Shown: positions 36,234 through 45,021, numbered from the stretch's first letter. The stretch is DNA of 64,000 nt from Mycobacterium colombiense CECT 3035 (GCF_002105755.1 NZ_CP020821.1:1364001-1428000), one strand, 5' to 3'. A program made the numbers and translations. Notes: generated by a model from the letters alone, not told the origin.

Positions 36234-37739
36234 GTGACTTCTTTGTGGATGACCGAACGCAGCGAACAGCCTTGGGCCCCAAGCCGGCTTGATCAGGGAC
36301 CGTTGTCCGCCGATGTCATCGTCGTGGGCGCGGGCATCACCGGCCTGATGACGGCGGTGCTGCTGGCCCGCGCCGGCAAGGATGTGCTGGTGCTGGAGGC
36401 GCGCACCGTGGGGGCGTGCGCCACCGGAAACACCACCGCGAAAATCAGCCTGCTGCAGGGCAGCCAGCTCTCCAAGGTGTTGCCACGGCACGGCCGGGAC
36501 GTCGCGCGCGCGTACGTCGACGGCAACCGCGAAGGACAGGAGTGGGTGCTGGGCCACTGCGAGGCGCGCGGCGTGGCGGTGCAGCGCGAGGACGCCTACA
36601 CCTACGCCCAATCCGTGCGGGGCGTCCCGTCGGCGCGCGCCGAGCTCGCGGCGTGTCAGGCGGTCGGGCTGCCGGTGACGTGGGACGACGACGCCGAGGT
36701 GCCGTTCGCCTATCACGGCGGTGTGCGGCTGGCCGATCAGGCCCAGTTCGACCCCATGCCCTTCCTCGACTCGCTGGCCGTCGAGCTGTTGGGGCACGGC
36801 GGACGGCTGGTCGAGCACACCCGCGTGCGGCGGGTCTCCTGGCGCGGCAAGGGGGTGCGTGTGCATGTCACTGACGCCGCCCAGCGGGACGTCGAACTGC
36901 AGGCGCCCCAACTGGTGCTCGCCACCGGGATCCCGATCCTGGATCGCGGCGGGTATTTCGCGCGGGTGAAGCCGAGCCGGTCCTACTGTCTGGCGTTCAA
37001 GGTGCCGGGCAACATCACCCGGCCGATGATGATCTCCACCGACTCGCCGACACGGTCGGTGCGGTACGCGCCGGTCGCGGACGGGGAGCGGCTGATCGTG
37101 GGCGGGGCCGGCCATACCGTGGGCCGTGAGAAGAGCCCGTCCGAGGCGCTGGACGAGCTGTCGACGTGGACGCGCAAGCACTATCCGGGGGCCGTGCAGA
37201 CCCACTTCTGGTCGGCGCAGGACTACACACCCATCGACCATCTGCCGTACGTCGGCCCCATCCTGCCGAACACCGAAAGCATCTTCGTCGCAACGGGTTT
37301 CAACAAGTGGGGGATGACCAACGGCCCCGCCGCGGCGTTGGCGCTGTCCAGCCGCATCCTGGGCGGGCGGATGGACTGGGCCCGCGCGTTCGCCAGCTGG
37401 AGTCCGCACGAGCTGACGGGACTGGCGACGGCCCTGCAAGCCAACCTCGAAGTCGGCTTCAACCTGACGAAGGGCTGGATCACCCCGGCGATACGGACGC
37501 ACCGCCGCAGCCCGGTCGACGGCGAAGGCGGTGTGGTGAGCGGCCCACCGTGGCACCTGGAGGCCCGCTGCCGCGTCGACGGGACCGAGCACCGCGTCTC
37601 CCCGGTGTGCCCGCACCTGGGTGGGATCGTGAACTGGAACGACGCCGACAACGCGTGGGAGTGTCCGCTGCACGGGTCGCGGTTCGCGCCCGACGGCACC
37701 TTGCTCGAGGGCCCGGCCACCCGCGACCTGACCGCGTAG
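36234..37739 (+). CDS. FAD-dependent oxidoreductase with C-terminal Rieske [2Fe-2S] domain
   Basis: Protein of 501 aa. The DAO-type FAD domain begins with ADVIVVGAGITGLMTAVLLARAG (G-x-G-x-x-G) and E-A in VLVLEARTVG, and ends with the GFNKWGMTNGPAAAL block. The last 80 residues are a Rieske domain with the cluster ligands in CPHLGGIVNWN and CPLHGSRF. Such fusions may pass electrons from a substrate through FAD to the cluster. GTG 36234 is chosen, while ATG 36249 is also possible. The reaction is unknown. Confidence 0.87.
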   Translation: MTSLWMTERSEQPWAPSRLDQGPLSADVIVVGAGITGLMTAVLLARAGKDVLVLEARTVGACATGNTTAKISLLQGSQLSKVLPRHGRDVARAYVDGNREGQEWVLGHCEARGVAVQREDAYTYAQSVRGVPSARAELAACQAVGLPVTWDDDAEVPFAYHGGVRLADQAQFDPMPFLDSLAVELLGHGGRLVEHTRVRRVSWRGKGVRVHVTDAAQRDVELQAPQLVLATGIPILDRGGYFARVKPSRSYCLAFKVPGNITRPMMISTDSPTRSVRYAPVADGERLIVGGAGHTVGREKSPSEALDELSTWTRKHYPGAVQTHFWSAQDYTPIDHLPYVGPILPNTESIFVATGFNKWGMTNGPAAALALSSRILGGRMDWARAFASWSPHELTGLATALQANLEVGFNLTKGWITPAIRTHRRSPVDGEGGVVSGPPWHLEARCRVDGTEHRVSPVCPHLGGIVNWNDADNAWECPLHGSRFAPDGTLLEGPATRDLTA

Positions 37740-37747
37740 CGCCGCAG

Positions 37748-38791
37748 TCAGCCCGCCTTCTCAAACACCAGCCAGCGCAACTCGATTGGGGAGTCGTCAC
37801 GTTGGACGTCGAACACATCGAGGCCGCCTGCCCAGCCCTCGAACCAGCCCGTGGGCGGCCAGGAGTCCGGCGGTAACTGGGCCTTCTCGTATTCGTAGGC
37901 CGAGTCGTCGGCGATCGGTTCGAGGGGCAGCCCGGCGGCCGCGGCGGCCACCTCGTCGCGCGTGAAGATCATGCTGTTGCACTGCTGACTGAATTGCACC
38001 GCGACGTCGTCGGGAACGTAGCCGTCGCGGGGCAGGAAGGTGTTGAAAACCAACCGCCCGCCGCGGGCCAGGCAATCGGTGGCGAGTTCGAACATGCCGC
38101 GCAACTCGTGCGGCGTGCGGAAGTCGGACACCACCTCCGAGACCACCATCAGCTGATACTGATCGCGTACGCCCTCCATCGCGGTGAAGATGTCGCTTTG
38201 AATGACGTTGACGCTCAACGATTCACCAGCGGCTTCGGCGACAATCACCTCGGCGAACTTGGCTGTCATCTCGACCGCGTCGACGGGGTGCCCGCGCCGG
38301 GCCAGGGCCAGCGCGTTGCGCCCGGTGCCGGCGCCGACATCCAGCACCCGGTAGGCCGACGGGTCGGCCGCCTCGGCCGCCAGTGCCAGCACGCGCGCAT
38401 CCGGTTCGGTGCCGAACAGCGGCGGTGGGCGGATCTGCGTCCACTGTTCGTAGTCGGCCTCGACCGTGCGCCAATCGGCTTGGACCCGGAAATTCACGCC
38501 CGTCCCGAATGGAGCCTCATAGGAGATGAGGACCTCGGAACGGGGCGAGGCCTTGAAGGCCTTCGCCAACTCGGCTTGCAGCGCGGCCCGCAACTGCGCG
38601 GACTGCTCGGGGGGACACCAGACGCCGAGGGTCGCGCAGACGTTGTTGCACAGCTGGACGTACTCGTCGATCAGGCCCGGCACCGCAGGCACCCGGATGT
38701 GGCCCTCGGCCGACAACCGCCGATACAGCCGCCTGATCATCGCCTCGCGCAGCATCGACGGGTCGAACGACGCATTCGGCGGATCCTGCAC
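37748..38791 (-). CDS. Class I SAM-dependent methyltransferase
   Basis: Protein of 347 aa. About 130 N-terminal residues precede the methyltransferase fold, starting VLDVGAGTGRNALALARRG (motif I), VDAVEMTAKF (acidic motif II), and YQLMVVSEVVSDF and LARGGRLVFNTFL (later motifs). It starts with GTG 38791. The GT1 gene lies directly upstream on the same strand (52-bp gap), so the two may be one unit for decorating a glycosylated metabolite. It is convergent with the FAD-Rieske gene (8-bp gap). Substrate unknown. Confidence 0.83.
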   Translation of the reverse strand: MQDPPNASFDPSMLREAMIRRLYRRLSAEGHIRVPAVPGLIDEYVQLCNNVCATLGVWCPPEQSAQLRAALQAELAKAFKASPRSEVLISYEAPFGTGVNFRVQADWRTVEADYEQWTQIRPPPLFGTEPDARVLALAAEAADPSAYRVLDVGAGTGRNALALARRGHPVDAVEMTAKFAEVIVAEAAGESLSVNVIQSDIFTAMEGVRDQYQLMVVSEVVSDFRTPHELRGMFELATDCLARGGRLVFNTFLPRDGYVPDDVAVQFSQQCNSMIFTRDEVAAAAAGLPLEPIADDSAYEYEKAQLPPDSWPPTGWFEGWAGGLDVFDVQRDDSPIELRWLVFEKAG

Positions 38792-38843
38792 CAGAACCTT
38801 TTACACGACCGGCCGGCTTTGCACCACCGCTGGGCGCAAGCGG

Positions 38844-40010
38844 CTATGCCCGCCGGGCGGCGGATTCGAGAAGGTCGGCCGCCGCGGCGACGCTTTCGGC
38901 GGGCGCAATCATCTGCGTGGCCACCTCCCGGGCACGGGTGAGGTAGTGCGCGGAACGCACCGAGCGCAGGTCGGCGACCAGCGAGTCCAGGGTGGAGGCC
39001 GAGAATGCCCGGCCCACGCCGACTTCCAGTCGGCTGACCGCGTCCGCCCAGATCGGCTGATCGAGCCAGAGCCACAGGATCAACATCGGCACCCCCGCCC
39101 GCATGCCCGCGGCGGTGGTGCCGGCGCCGCCATGGTGGACGATCGCGCGGCACGCCGGAAAGACGGCGGCGTGATTCACTGCCTCCACGATCTTCACGTG
39201 GTCGGCGGGCGGGATGTGGGTGAAATCGTTTGGGCCACTGCAAATCAACGCCCGCTCACCGATCTGCGTGCAGGCCGCGCTGATCACCGCGACCGTCTCG
39301 GCGGGCGAGGTGACCGGCGTGCTGCCGAATCCGAAATAGATCGGCGGCGTCCCGTCGGCGATCCAGGACAACACCTCGTCGTCCGCATCGCCCGGCAATC
39401 CGAGGGTCAGCGAACCGACGAAAGGCCGTCGGTAGCCCGGCCCGGCCCATTGCTTTGCCAGTTCGGGTGCCCACAACTCGTCATACGTCTGAATCTCGAG
39501 CGGCGGTGGCGTCGCCGCGTGGTCGGACAGACCGAGCGCCCGGCGCTGGGCCGCTTCGGCCGCGCCGGTGACTTCGGACTGCAGCCGGCCGAGTTCCAGG
39601 GTCTCTGCGGGGAAGAAGTGCAGCGCCGCCAGCGGTATGCCGAGATGCTCCCCGACGTTGGCGGCAAGCCGCTGCTCGTTCATCCCGGCCACCAGCAGGT
39701 CGGCCCCGGCCGCCACCGAGGTCAGCGTCTCGCTCTTGCCGGTCCACACCGTGGTGACGCGCTCGATGAGTTGCGGCAGCGCGCTCACCGGATTCGCGAC
39801 GTTGCGGACGAAGTTGGTCGCCATGGTGACCTGCTCGCGGCTGTCGGGGCCGTACGCGACCGCGGACAGCCCCGCCGACTCGGCCATGCCGAGCTTGTCG
39901 GGCGGCACGGCGATCACGACGTCGTGCCCTCGGCCGTGCAACTCCCGTGCGACGGCGACGCAGGGCTCGACGTCGCCGCGGCTGCCGTAGGCGGCCAGCA
40001 CCATTTTCAT
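38844..40010 (-). CDS. Family 1 glycosyltransferase (UGT/sterol-glycolipid type)
   Basis: Protein of 388 aa in the GT-B fold. It opens MKMVLAAYGSRGDVEPCVAVARELHGRGHDV, the SRGDVxP block typical of this family. The donor motif IVHHGGAGTTAAGMRAGVPMLIL lies in the C-terminal domain and is followed by D-Q in WLDQPIWADAV. Relatives in mycobacteria include the glycopeptidolipid and Rv1524/Rv1526c-like glycosyltransferases. It may act on a lipid or hydrophobic small molecule. The methyltransferase gene downstream is a candidate partner. Confidence 0.88.
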   Translation of the reverse strand: MKMVLAAYGSRGDVEPCVAVARELHGRGHDVVIAVPPDKLGMAESAGLSAVAYGPDSREQVTMATNFVRNVANPVSALPQLIERVTTVWTGKSETLTSVAAGADLLVAGMNEQRLAANVGEHLGIPLAALHFFPAETLELGRLQSEVTGAAEAAQRRALGLSDHAATPPPLEIQTYDELWAPELAKQWAGPGYRRPFVGSLTLGLPGDADDEVLSWIADGTPPIYFGFGSTPVTSPAETVAVISAACTQIGERALICSGPNDFTHIPPADHVKIVEAVNHAAVFPACRAIVHHGGAGTTAAGMRAGVPMLILWLWLDQPIWADAVSRLEVGVGRAFSASTLDSLVADLRSVRSAHYLTRAREVATQMIAPAESVAAAADLLESAARRA

Positions 40011-40462
40011 CTAAAGACCTCACTCGGGGGGACGCCACAAATCCAAGCAGAAGCGGCGGCGCCAGACCCGCTGGGCGCACCCCCGACCCCTGAACAGGGC
40101 TTTTGCGGACGCCGGGTATACGAGCAGCCGCCGCCCGGACCGATCCCGTGCGTTGAGAGCCCGCTGAGAGTGATTTGCGCAATACGCGCCGAACCCTTGT
40201 GAGTTTCGGCCGTCATGTGCAGGTAACCTATCGTTAACCATCGGCAACAATTTCGCTGTATTCGTTGACGTGGGGGCACCTGCAGATGCGCGAGACCGGT
40301 CCGCTAGCACTGGGGACGGTCTTATTCGGCCGCCCTCGTTCGCGGCACTGGCAGCACCGGAGGGAATGCGATTTGTTTGCTGCTCTGTTGGCTATCCCCA
40401 TACGACGCGCATCGATGCCGTCGATGCCCTCGCGGCCCTGAAAGCGATCGGAGGAGAACGGC
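40011..40462. other. Long intergenic region before the PPE gene
   Basis: No gene is recognised. The left part is GC-rich. An AT-richer patch at about 40200-40265 holds GGTAACCTATCGTTAACC, a loose repeat of GTTAAC-type half-sites, and ATTCGTTGACG. It separates divergent genes (GT1 on minus, PPE on plus), so both promoters are expected here. Short frames are present, but none has a ribosome site or domain. Confidence 0.5.
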
Positions 40463-41839
40463 ATGGACTTCGCAGTACTGCCGCCGGAGGTTAACTCCGC
40501 GCGCATGTACGCCGGTCCGGGCTCGGGTCCGATGCTGGCCGCCGCGATGGCGTGGGACGAAGTGGCCGCCGCGCTGCAAACGACCGCGAACTCCTATCAG
40601 GCCGAGATCACGGCCCTGACGTCGGGCCCGTGGGTCGGCCCCTCGTCGGCGGCCATGGTCGCGGCAATCACCCCCTATCTGGAGTGGATGAGGACCGCCG
40701 GCGCCCAGGCCGAAGAAACCGCCAACCAGGCCAGGACGGCGGCCTTCGCGTACGAGACGGCGTTCGCCGAGACGGTGCCGCCCCCGGTGGTCACGGCCAA
40801 CCGGACCCAGCTGGCGGCGCTCGTCGCGACCAACGTCCTCGGCCAGAACACGCCCGCGATCGCCGCGACCGAGGCGGAGTACGGCGAGATGTGGGCTCGA
40901 GACACCGCGGCCATGTTCGGTTACGCGGGTACGACGGCCTCCGCGACGCGATTGACGCCGTTTTCCCAACCCGACCCGACCAGCAATTCCGGCGCCGGCC
41001 AATCCGAAGCGGTGGCCCAGGCCGGCACCGCCGCGGGTAGCACTCGTAACACCGTGCAACAGTCGTTCTCGGCGGTACCCAACCTGTTGTCGAACGCGGC
41101 GCTGAGCCCGGCCGCCATAAGCCCGACGTCGGCGACGGACCTGCTGGGCCTGGAGAGCGACCTCATCGCGATCTTCCTCGACGCGCCGGCCAGCGTCGCC
41201 GGCCTGGGCATCGACGCGCCGGGCACCTTGGTCGCGCTGCCCTTCGACGTGGCCGGTGCGCTGACCGGTTTCCACACCGACGACATCGTCAGCGGCTGGG
41301 CCGGCGTGCAGGCCTGGCCGGGCACCGGCGCCGTGCCGCCATCGCCGTTCCCGGTCATCACGAACCCGGCGGGCGGATTCGGCACGTTGGCGTCCGCCGG
41401 GCTGGGGCAGGCCAGCACGGTCGGCGGCCTGTCGGTCCCGCCCGGCTGGACGGCGGCCGCCCCCGCGATTCGCCCGGCCGCCTTGGTGCTGCCGGCCACC
41501 ACCGCGGGCGCCGCCGCGCCGGCCGCCGCCGCGGCGGCTTCCACCGGCACCGGCAGCTTGTTCGGCGAGATGGCCACGGCCAGCATGGCCGGGCGCGCGA
41601 TGGCTGGTACCGGTGGCGCCCTGGGCCGCGAGCGGGCCCGGGCCGGTGAGATCGAGAAGGCAACGCGCTCGGCGCCGAAGGAGCCGACGACCGTGCCGAC
41701 GGAACCACCCCAGGTCGCCGCGGGCGGCCCGATCACCAGCATCGCCGCCGAGTTGCGCGAACTGGCTTCGCTGCGCGACGCCGGAATCTTGACGCAGCAG
41801 GAATTCGAAGAGCAGAAAAAGCGCCTGCTGCCTGGCTGA
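40463..41839 (+). CDS. PPE-family protein (SVP subgroup) with C-terminal SHOCT domain
   Basis: Protein of 458 aa. The N-terminal 170 residues are the helical PPE domain (MDFAVLPPEVNSARMY; the W-x-G turn in SGPWVGPSSAAM; EYGEMWARDTAAM). The SVP signature GLSVPPGW lies at about residue 325. The middle part is rich in Ala, Gly and Pro. The last 35 residues, ITSIAAELRELASLRDAGILTQQEFEEQKKRLL (described by its L-G-I-x-T-x-x-E-F pattern), form a SHOCT oligomerisation domain, unusual on a PPE protein. GAGGAG precedes the ATG. There is no PE partner or ESX gene nearby. Probably surface-exposed or secreted via type VII. Confidence 0.92.
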   Translation: MDFAVLPPEVNSARMYAGPGSGPMLAAAMAWDEVAAALQTTANSYQAEITALTSGPWVGPSSAAMVAAITPYLEWMRTAGAQAEETANQARTAAFAYETAFAETVPPPVVTANRTQLAALVATNVLGQNTPAIAATEAEYGEMWARDTAAMFGYAGTTASATRLTPFSQPDPTSNSGAGQSEAVAQAGTAAGSTRNTVQQSFSAVPNLLSNAALSPAAISPTSATDLLGLESDLIAIFLDAPASVAGLGIDAPGTLVALPFDVAGALTGFHTDDIVSGWAGVQAWPGTGAVPPSPFPVITNPAGGFGTLASAGLGQASTVGGLSVPPGWTAAAPAIRPAALVLPATTAGAAAPAAAAAASTGTGSLFGEMATASMAGRAMAGTGGALGRERARAGEIEKATRSAPKEPTTVPTEPPQVAAGGPITSIAAELRELASLRDAGILTQQEFEEQKKRLLPG

Positions 41840-41920
41840 TCGGATCATTAGGACGACCGCGGTGCCGCGCGGGTGCTAACGTTTGCTGGCCATCGACCGT
41901 CGACGGGACCCCGTTCGCTC

Positions 41921-42718
41921 ATGCTCACATTTCGGTTCGCCCCGGCGGCCCGTGCCGCGGCTATCGGCGCATGCATCGATTTGGCCACCGCGGCGCTCGT
42001 CGCGGGGTGCGGGGGCGGCCCGACGGCGACCACCTCCGCCACCACCTCGTTGACCACAGTCGTTGCGGCACAGACTAATTCACCCGCCCAGGGAAACGGT
42101 ACCGCGGCGCCGACCGGCCCCCGCATGTACGGCAACCCGGCGGCCGCGGCCCGGTATTGGGTGGCGCAATCGCTCGAGGACAACTGCGGACTCGTGTCGA
42201 TCGCCGACGTGGTGGGCGAGGTCACCGGCAACGCACCCACCGAGCGGCAGATGCTGGACCTGGCAGAGTCGATGCCGTCGGGGGCCAACCCCGGACCGAT
42301 TTACGCGCCGCGGAACGACCCGAGCCACTCCGGGCCGAACAGCGGCATCTCGATGTCCGACCTGGTGATCCTGCTCGACCACTTCGGTATCAAATCCGAG
42401 ATGACCGACACGTCCGACCGGGACCAGAACGGGCTCGCGCTCCTCGAGCAATACCTGGCCAAGGACCGCAAGATCATCGCCTTCGTGAACTCCTCGGTCA
42501 TCTTGAACGCCGACGACCAGCGCACCAAGGCCGACCACTTCCTGGTCGTGACGGGCATCGACACCGGCACCGGCACCGGCACCGGCACCGGCACCGGGAT
42601 CGTGCACCTCAACGATCCCGGTATCGATCACGCCGACGAACAGGTCGGCTTCGCCACGTTCATGGCCGCCTGGCAGACCAGCGATCAGTCGATCGTGGTG
42701 ACCGCGGCGCCCGGCTGA
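41921..42718 (+). CDS. Putative lipoprotein with C39-like papain-fold domain
   Basis: Protein of 265 aa from ATG 41921. LVAGCGGG is a lipobox, with Cys30 as the lipid anchor. A Thr/Ser/Ala-rich linker leads to a domain resembling C39/papain-fold peptidases: Cys89 in SLEDNCGLVSIADVV, His206 in KADHFLVVTGID, and Asn/Asp in HLNDPGID could form the triad. A run of six Thr-Gly pairs lies between the His strand and the Asn block. The N-terminal hydrophobic region contains an Asp (CIDLAT), which weakens the signal prediction. It may cleave or bind peptides outside the membrane. Confidence 0.72.
   Translation: MLTFRFAPAARAAAIGACIDLATAALVAGCGGGPTATTSATTSLTTVVAAQTNSPAQGNGTAAPTGPRMYGNPAAAARYWVAQSLEDNCGLVSIADVVGEVTGNAPTERQMLDLAESMPSGANPGPIYAPRNDPSHSGPNSGISMSDLVILLDHFGIKSEMTDTSDRDQNGLALLEQYLAKDRKIIAFVNSSVILNADDQRTKADHFLVVTGIDTGTGTGTGTGTGIVHLNDPGIDHADEQVGFATFMAAWQTSDQSIVVTAAPG
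42563..42592 (+). repeat. ACCGGC hexanucleotide repeat, five copies
   Basis: Five perfect tandem copies of ACCGGC, with a sixth imperfect copy (ACCGGG), lie inside the lipoprotein gene and encode alternating Thr-Gly. The unit is a multiple of three, so copy-number changes alter loop length without breaking the frame. Confidence 0.9.
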
Positions 42719-42780
42719 TCCCTGGTGACGCCAGGTCATTTCGGGCACAGTGGGCAGTGAGACTTCAGTAAAGGCGCGTG

Positions 42781-43623
42781 ATGGACAACTCGACCGCCCA
42801 TACCTCCGGTGCCGCGCCCATGCGGGTGCAGGCGTTGCTTCGCTATCCGGTCAAGTCGATGCTCGGCGAAACCCTCGATCGCCTGCTGGTCGACGAACGC
42901 GGCGCCGAGGGCGACCGGCGGCTGGCGCTCCTCGACGGCGAGACCGGGCACGTGGCCAGCGCCAAGAATCCGCGGCTGTGGCGTGATCTGTTGACGTGCA
43001 CCGCGCATGCCGATGCCGAGGGTGTGCGCATCAGCCTGCCCGACGGGACCGACGTGGCCGCCGACGATCCCGGCGTCGATGAGCTGATCTCGCGGCTGAC
43101 CGGCCGCCCGGTCCGGCTGGTCCGCCAACGCCCCGACGGCGCGACACTGGTGCGCCCCGACCCAGAGCAGTTGCTGGAACTCGGTCTGGACGCCGAGGTC
43201 GACGGGCGCATCCTGCGGATCGCCGCGGCCACCCCGGGCGAGTCGTTCACCGACGAAGCCCCGTTGCATGCGATCACGACGGCCACCCTCGACCACATCG
43301 GCGTGGAGGCGCTGCGTTACCGCCCGAATCTGGTGATCGCGACGCCGCCGGACTATCCGCCCTATGCCGAAAACGACTGGGTGGGTGGCGAAATCGCCGT
43401 CGGGGAGGCGTGGCTGCGCGTCCTGACGGCGACGTCGCGCTGCGTCGTCCCCACGCTCGAGCACGGTCCGTTGCCGCGAGCCCCGCAGGCGCTTCGCGTT
43501 CCGGCGGCCGAAAACCGTTTGAACACAGGCGGTCACGGCGCACAACCCTGCGCGGGGGCCTACCTCGCGGTGGTGACCGAGGGCGTCATCCGCGTCGGTG
43601 ACCGCGTCACCGTGGGGCCTTAA
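42781..43623 (+). CDS. MOSC-domain protein (molybdenum cofactor-binding family)
   Basis: Protein of 280 aa with the MOSC N-terminal beta-barrel (VQALLRYPVKSMLGETLDRLLVDERGAEGDRRLALLD) and a C-terminal MOSC domain. The conserved Cys is in ATSRCVVPTLEHG, the position that binds molybdenum in mARC/YcbX-type reductases, and NTGGHGAQPCAGAYLAV and GVIRVGDRVTV close the domain. Such enzymes reduce N-hydroxylated compounds or transfer sulfur. ATG 42781 is preferred to the GTG one codon before. It is convergent with the small genes downstream. Confidence 0.88.
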   Translation: MDNSTAHTSGAAPMRVQALLRYPVKSMLGETLDRLLVDERGAEGDRRLALLDGETGHVASAKNPRLWRDLLTCTAHADAEGVRISLPDGTDVAADDPGVDELISRLTGRPVRLVRQRPDGATLVRPDPEQLLELGLDAEVDGRILRIAAATPGESFTDEAPLHAITTATLDHIGVEALRYRPNLVIATPPDYPPYAENDWVGGEIAVGEAWLRVLTATSRCVVPTLEHGPLPRAPQALRVPAAENRLNTGGHGAQPCAGAYLAVVTEGVIRVGDRVTVGP

Positions 43624-43641
43624 CGGCCGCCCGGCGACTCG

Positions 43642-43893
43642 TCAGCCGCCCAAGTTACGCAGCGCCGTGTCGAGTTCTTCGGCCTGCTCGGTCACCTCAC
43701 GGTCGGAGAGCTCCGGGTGTCCGACTCGCTGCTCCAATTCCCGGCGCGTCGCGACCTGCAGGGCCCCGCGGTATTCGGTGGAGTCCAGATCAGCCGGTGT
43801 GACGACCGCGGCGCGCCCCTCGATCACCACCAGCGTCGCGTCGGCGTCCGGGCTGGCGAGGAGCCGTCGCACGTCCTCGGCGGTGATCGTCAT
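43642..43893 (-). CDS. Small hypothetical protein (83 aa)
   Basis: Short soluble protein from ATG 43893 with TITAEDVRRLLASPDADATLVVIEGRAAVVTPADL at the start and an acidic helical end (LSDREVTEQAEELDTALRNLGG). No domain was recognised. The start overlaps the DUF3072 stop by 4 bp (ATGA), so the pair is translationally coupled. Confidence 0.7.
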   Translation of the reverse strand: MTITAEDVRRLLASPDADATLVVIEGRAAVVTPADLDSTEYRGALQVATRRELEQRVGHPELSDREVTEQAEELDTALRNLGG

Positions 43894-44108
43894 GCCCCGC
43901 CGCCCCGCCCGGTTCGCTGTTGCAGCTCGTCGATCAGGCGGGAGGCCTGGGCCTTGGTGAGGTTGTCCGGGATCTCTTGGCCCGCCTCCTGCGCCAGCGT
44001 GTTCAGGTAGCTGCGCTGCGGCCCGGTCATGGGTTCGTCGCCGGTCACCCACTGCGACTGGTCCTTCTCCGGGTTCTCCTGTGGCGCCTGCGCGGCATCG
44101 TCGACCAT
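43890..44108 (-). CDS. DUF3072-like small protein
   Basis: Protein of 72 aa from ATG 44108. The core, DEPMTGPQRSYLNTLAQEAGQEIPDNLTKAQASRLIDELQQRTG, is the DUF3072 pattern, a short helical domain of unknown function common in actinobacteria and reminiscent of SAP-like DNA-associated folds. It is coupled to the downstream 83-aa gene by an ATGA overlap. An upstream extension of the frame is possible but lacks a ribosome site. Confidence 0.78.
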   Translation of the reverse strand: MVDDAAQAPQENPEKDQSQWVTGDEPMTGPQRSYLNTLAQEAGQEIPDNLTKAQASRLIDELQQRTGRGGGA

Positions 44109-44172
44109 GCATGTGGCTATGCCCGCAACCGGGCCGGCGTAATCAGGAAGTGGCGTCGACGGTTTCGGCACG

Positions 44173-44421
44173 TTATCCGCCCGCCCCGATCATCTTCATC
44201 ACCAGCAGCACCGCCACCGCGACGAAAGCGACGACGAAGATGCAGACGGCGACCACGGTCAGCACCGAGCTCGGGGTGAATCGCCGGGTATTCGGCGGTT
44301 GCGGCTCGGACAGCCCGGAGGTTTGGGGCGCGGCCGGGGGAGTGCTGCCCGGTGCGGCGCCTCCCCCTGGCTCCAGCCCGGGTATCTGCGTCGGGTCAGG
44401 ATCTGGAGGTTGCGCGGTCAT
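44173..44421 (-). CDS. Small tail-anchored membrane protein (DUF6480-like)
   Basis: Protein of 82 aa with a Pro/Gly-rich N-terminal part (TAQPPDPDPTQIPGLEPGGGAAPGSTPP), a Ser/Glu/Pro linker and a single C-terminal transmembrane helix (VLTVVAVCIFVVAFVAVAVLLVMKM). The D-P-D-P and G-L-E-P-G-G-G motifs fit the DUF6480 family of actinobacterial small membrane proteins. Function unknown. It lies 64 bp upstream of the DUF3072 gene on the same strand. Confidence 0.75.
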   Translation of the reverse strand: MTAQPPDPDPTQIPGLEPGGGAAPGSTPPAAPQTSGLSEPQPPNTRRFTPSSVLTVVAVCIFVVAFVAVAVLLVMKMIGAGG

Positions 44422-44701
44422 GGGTGCCTCCGGCCCTGTTGCCGTGGGCGGAGCCGTAAGCGTTCGGCCGGGCCGCCACCGGCGTGCGAGTGTTCTCGTG
44501 GTTCGGCAACGGGTCTCATCGCGTGCTCCCTCCGTCGGGGCATGGCGGTACCCGCCTGGACGCCCCCCAAACGGCCGGTGCGCCCGCGGCTTGGGCGGCG
44601 GGCCGGCCCGGCCGTCGCGATGCCTCGAGACGTCGGGCGTTTAGGGGATGAAACGGGTTGTCCGCCAACACGTTCCGGATGCAAACGCGCTGACGGCTGC
44701 G

Positions 44702-44956
44702 TCAGTTCCCGGAGTTGGGCGTCGGGCTCTGTGCGGATTCCCACTTCGCCTCGAGGGACCGTGTCACCCGGGTGCCGGCCGCCAGATCGAGTTGAAAGGT
44801 CTCACCGCCGTCGGTCTCGAAGGTGATGAGATACCCCGCGTCGCTGGGATCCTTGAAGACGACTTTGTAGGGCTGTTCACCCGAGCCGCGGTCCACGGCG
44901 ATGATGTCGCCAGGGGAGACGTCGTCGATCAGCTCGTTGCCGGAGACTTTGGACAT
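44702..44956 (-). CDS. Small hypothetical protein (84 aa)
   Basis: Protein of 84 aa with a predicted beta-rich core (PGDIIAVDRGSGEQPYKVVFKDPSDAGYLITFETDGGETFQLDLAAGTRVTRSL), resembling a small barrel such as a KOW- or PilZ-like unit, though no family could be assigned. It starts at ATG 44956. About 280 bp downstream carry no convincing gene. Confidence 0.65.
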   Translation of the reverse strand: MSKVSGNELIDDVSPGDIIAVDRGSGEQPYKVVFKDPSDAGYLITFETDGGETFQLDLAAGTRVTRSLEAKWESAQSPTPNSGN

Positions 44957-45021
44957 ACGCCCGACGTTAGCCGAAAAGACGCGGTGGGCGTCGGGCCGGC
45001 CTTCGCGGTGACCGAGCTCAC

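Noticed and set aside
40221..40238. GGTAACCTATCGTTAACC as a response-regulator site before the PPE gene
   Set aside because: The half-sites are imperfect, and the match to known mycobacterial motifs is too loose to name a regulator.
42563..42592. The hexanucleotide repeat as a CRISPR or mobile-element footprint
   Set aside because: The six-base tandem units are contiguous and in frame, a simple coding repeat; there are no spacers, terminal repeats or target duplications.
44422..44701. Short frames between the two small minus-strand genes
   Set aside because: Arg/Gly/Pro-rich shadows with no ribosome site or family resemblance; the stretch is taken as non-coding.
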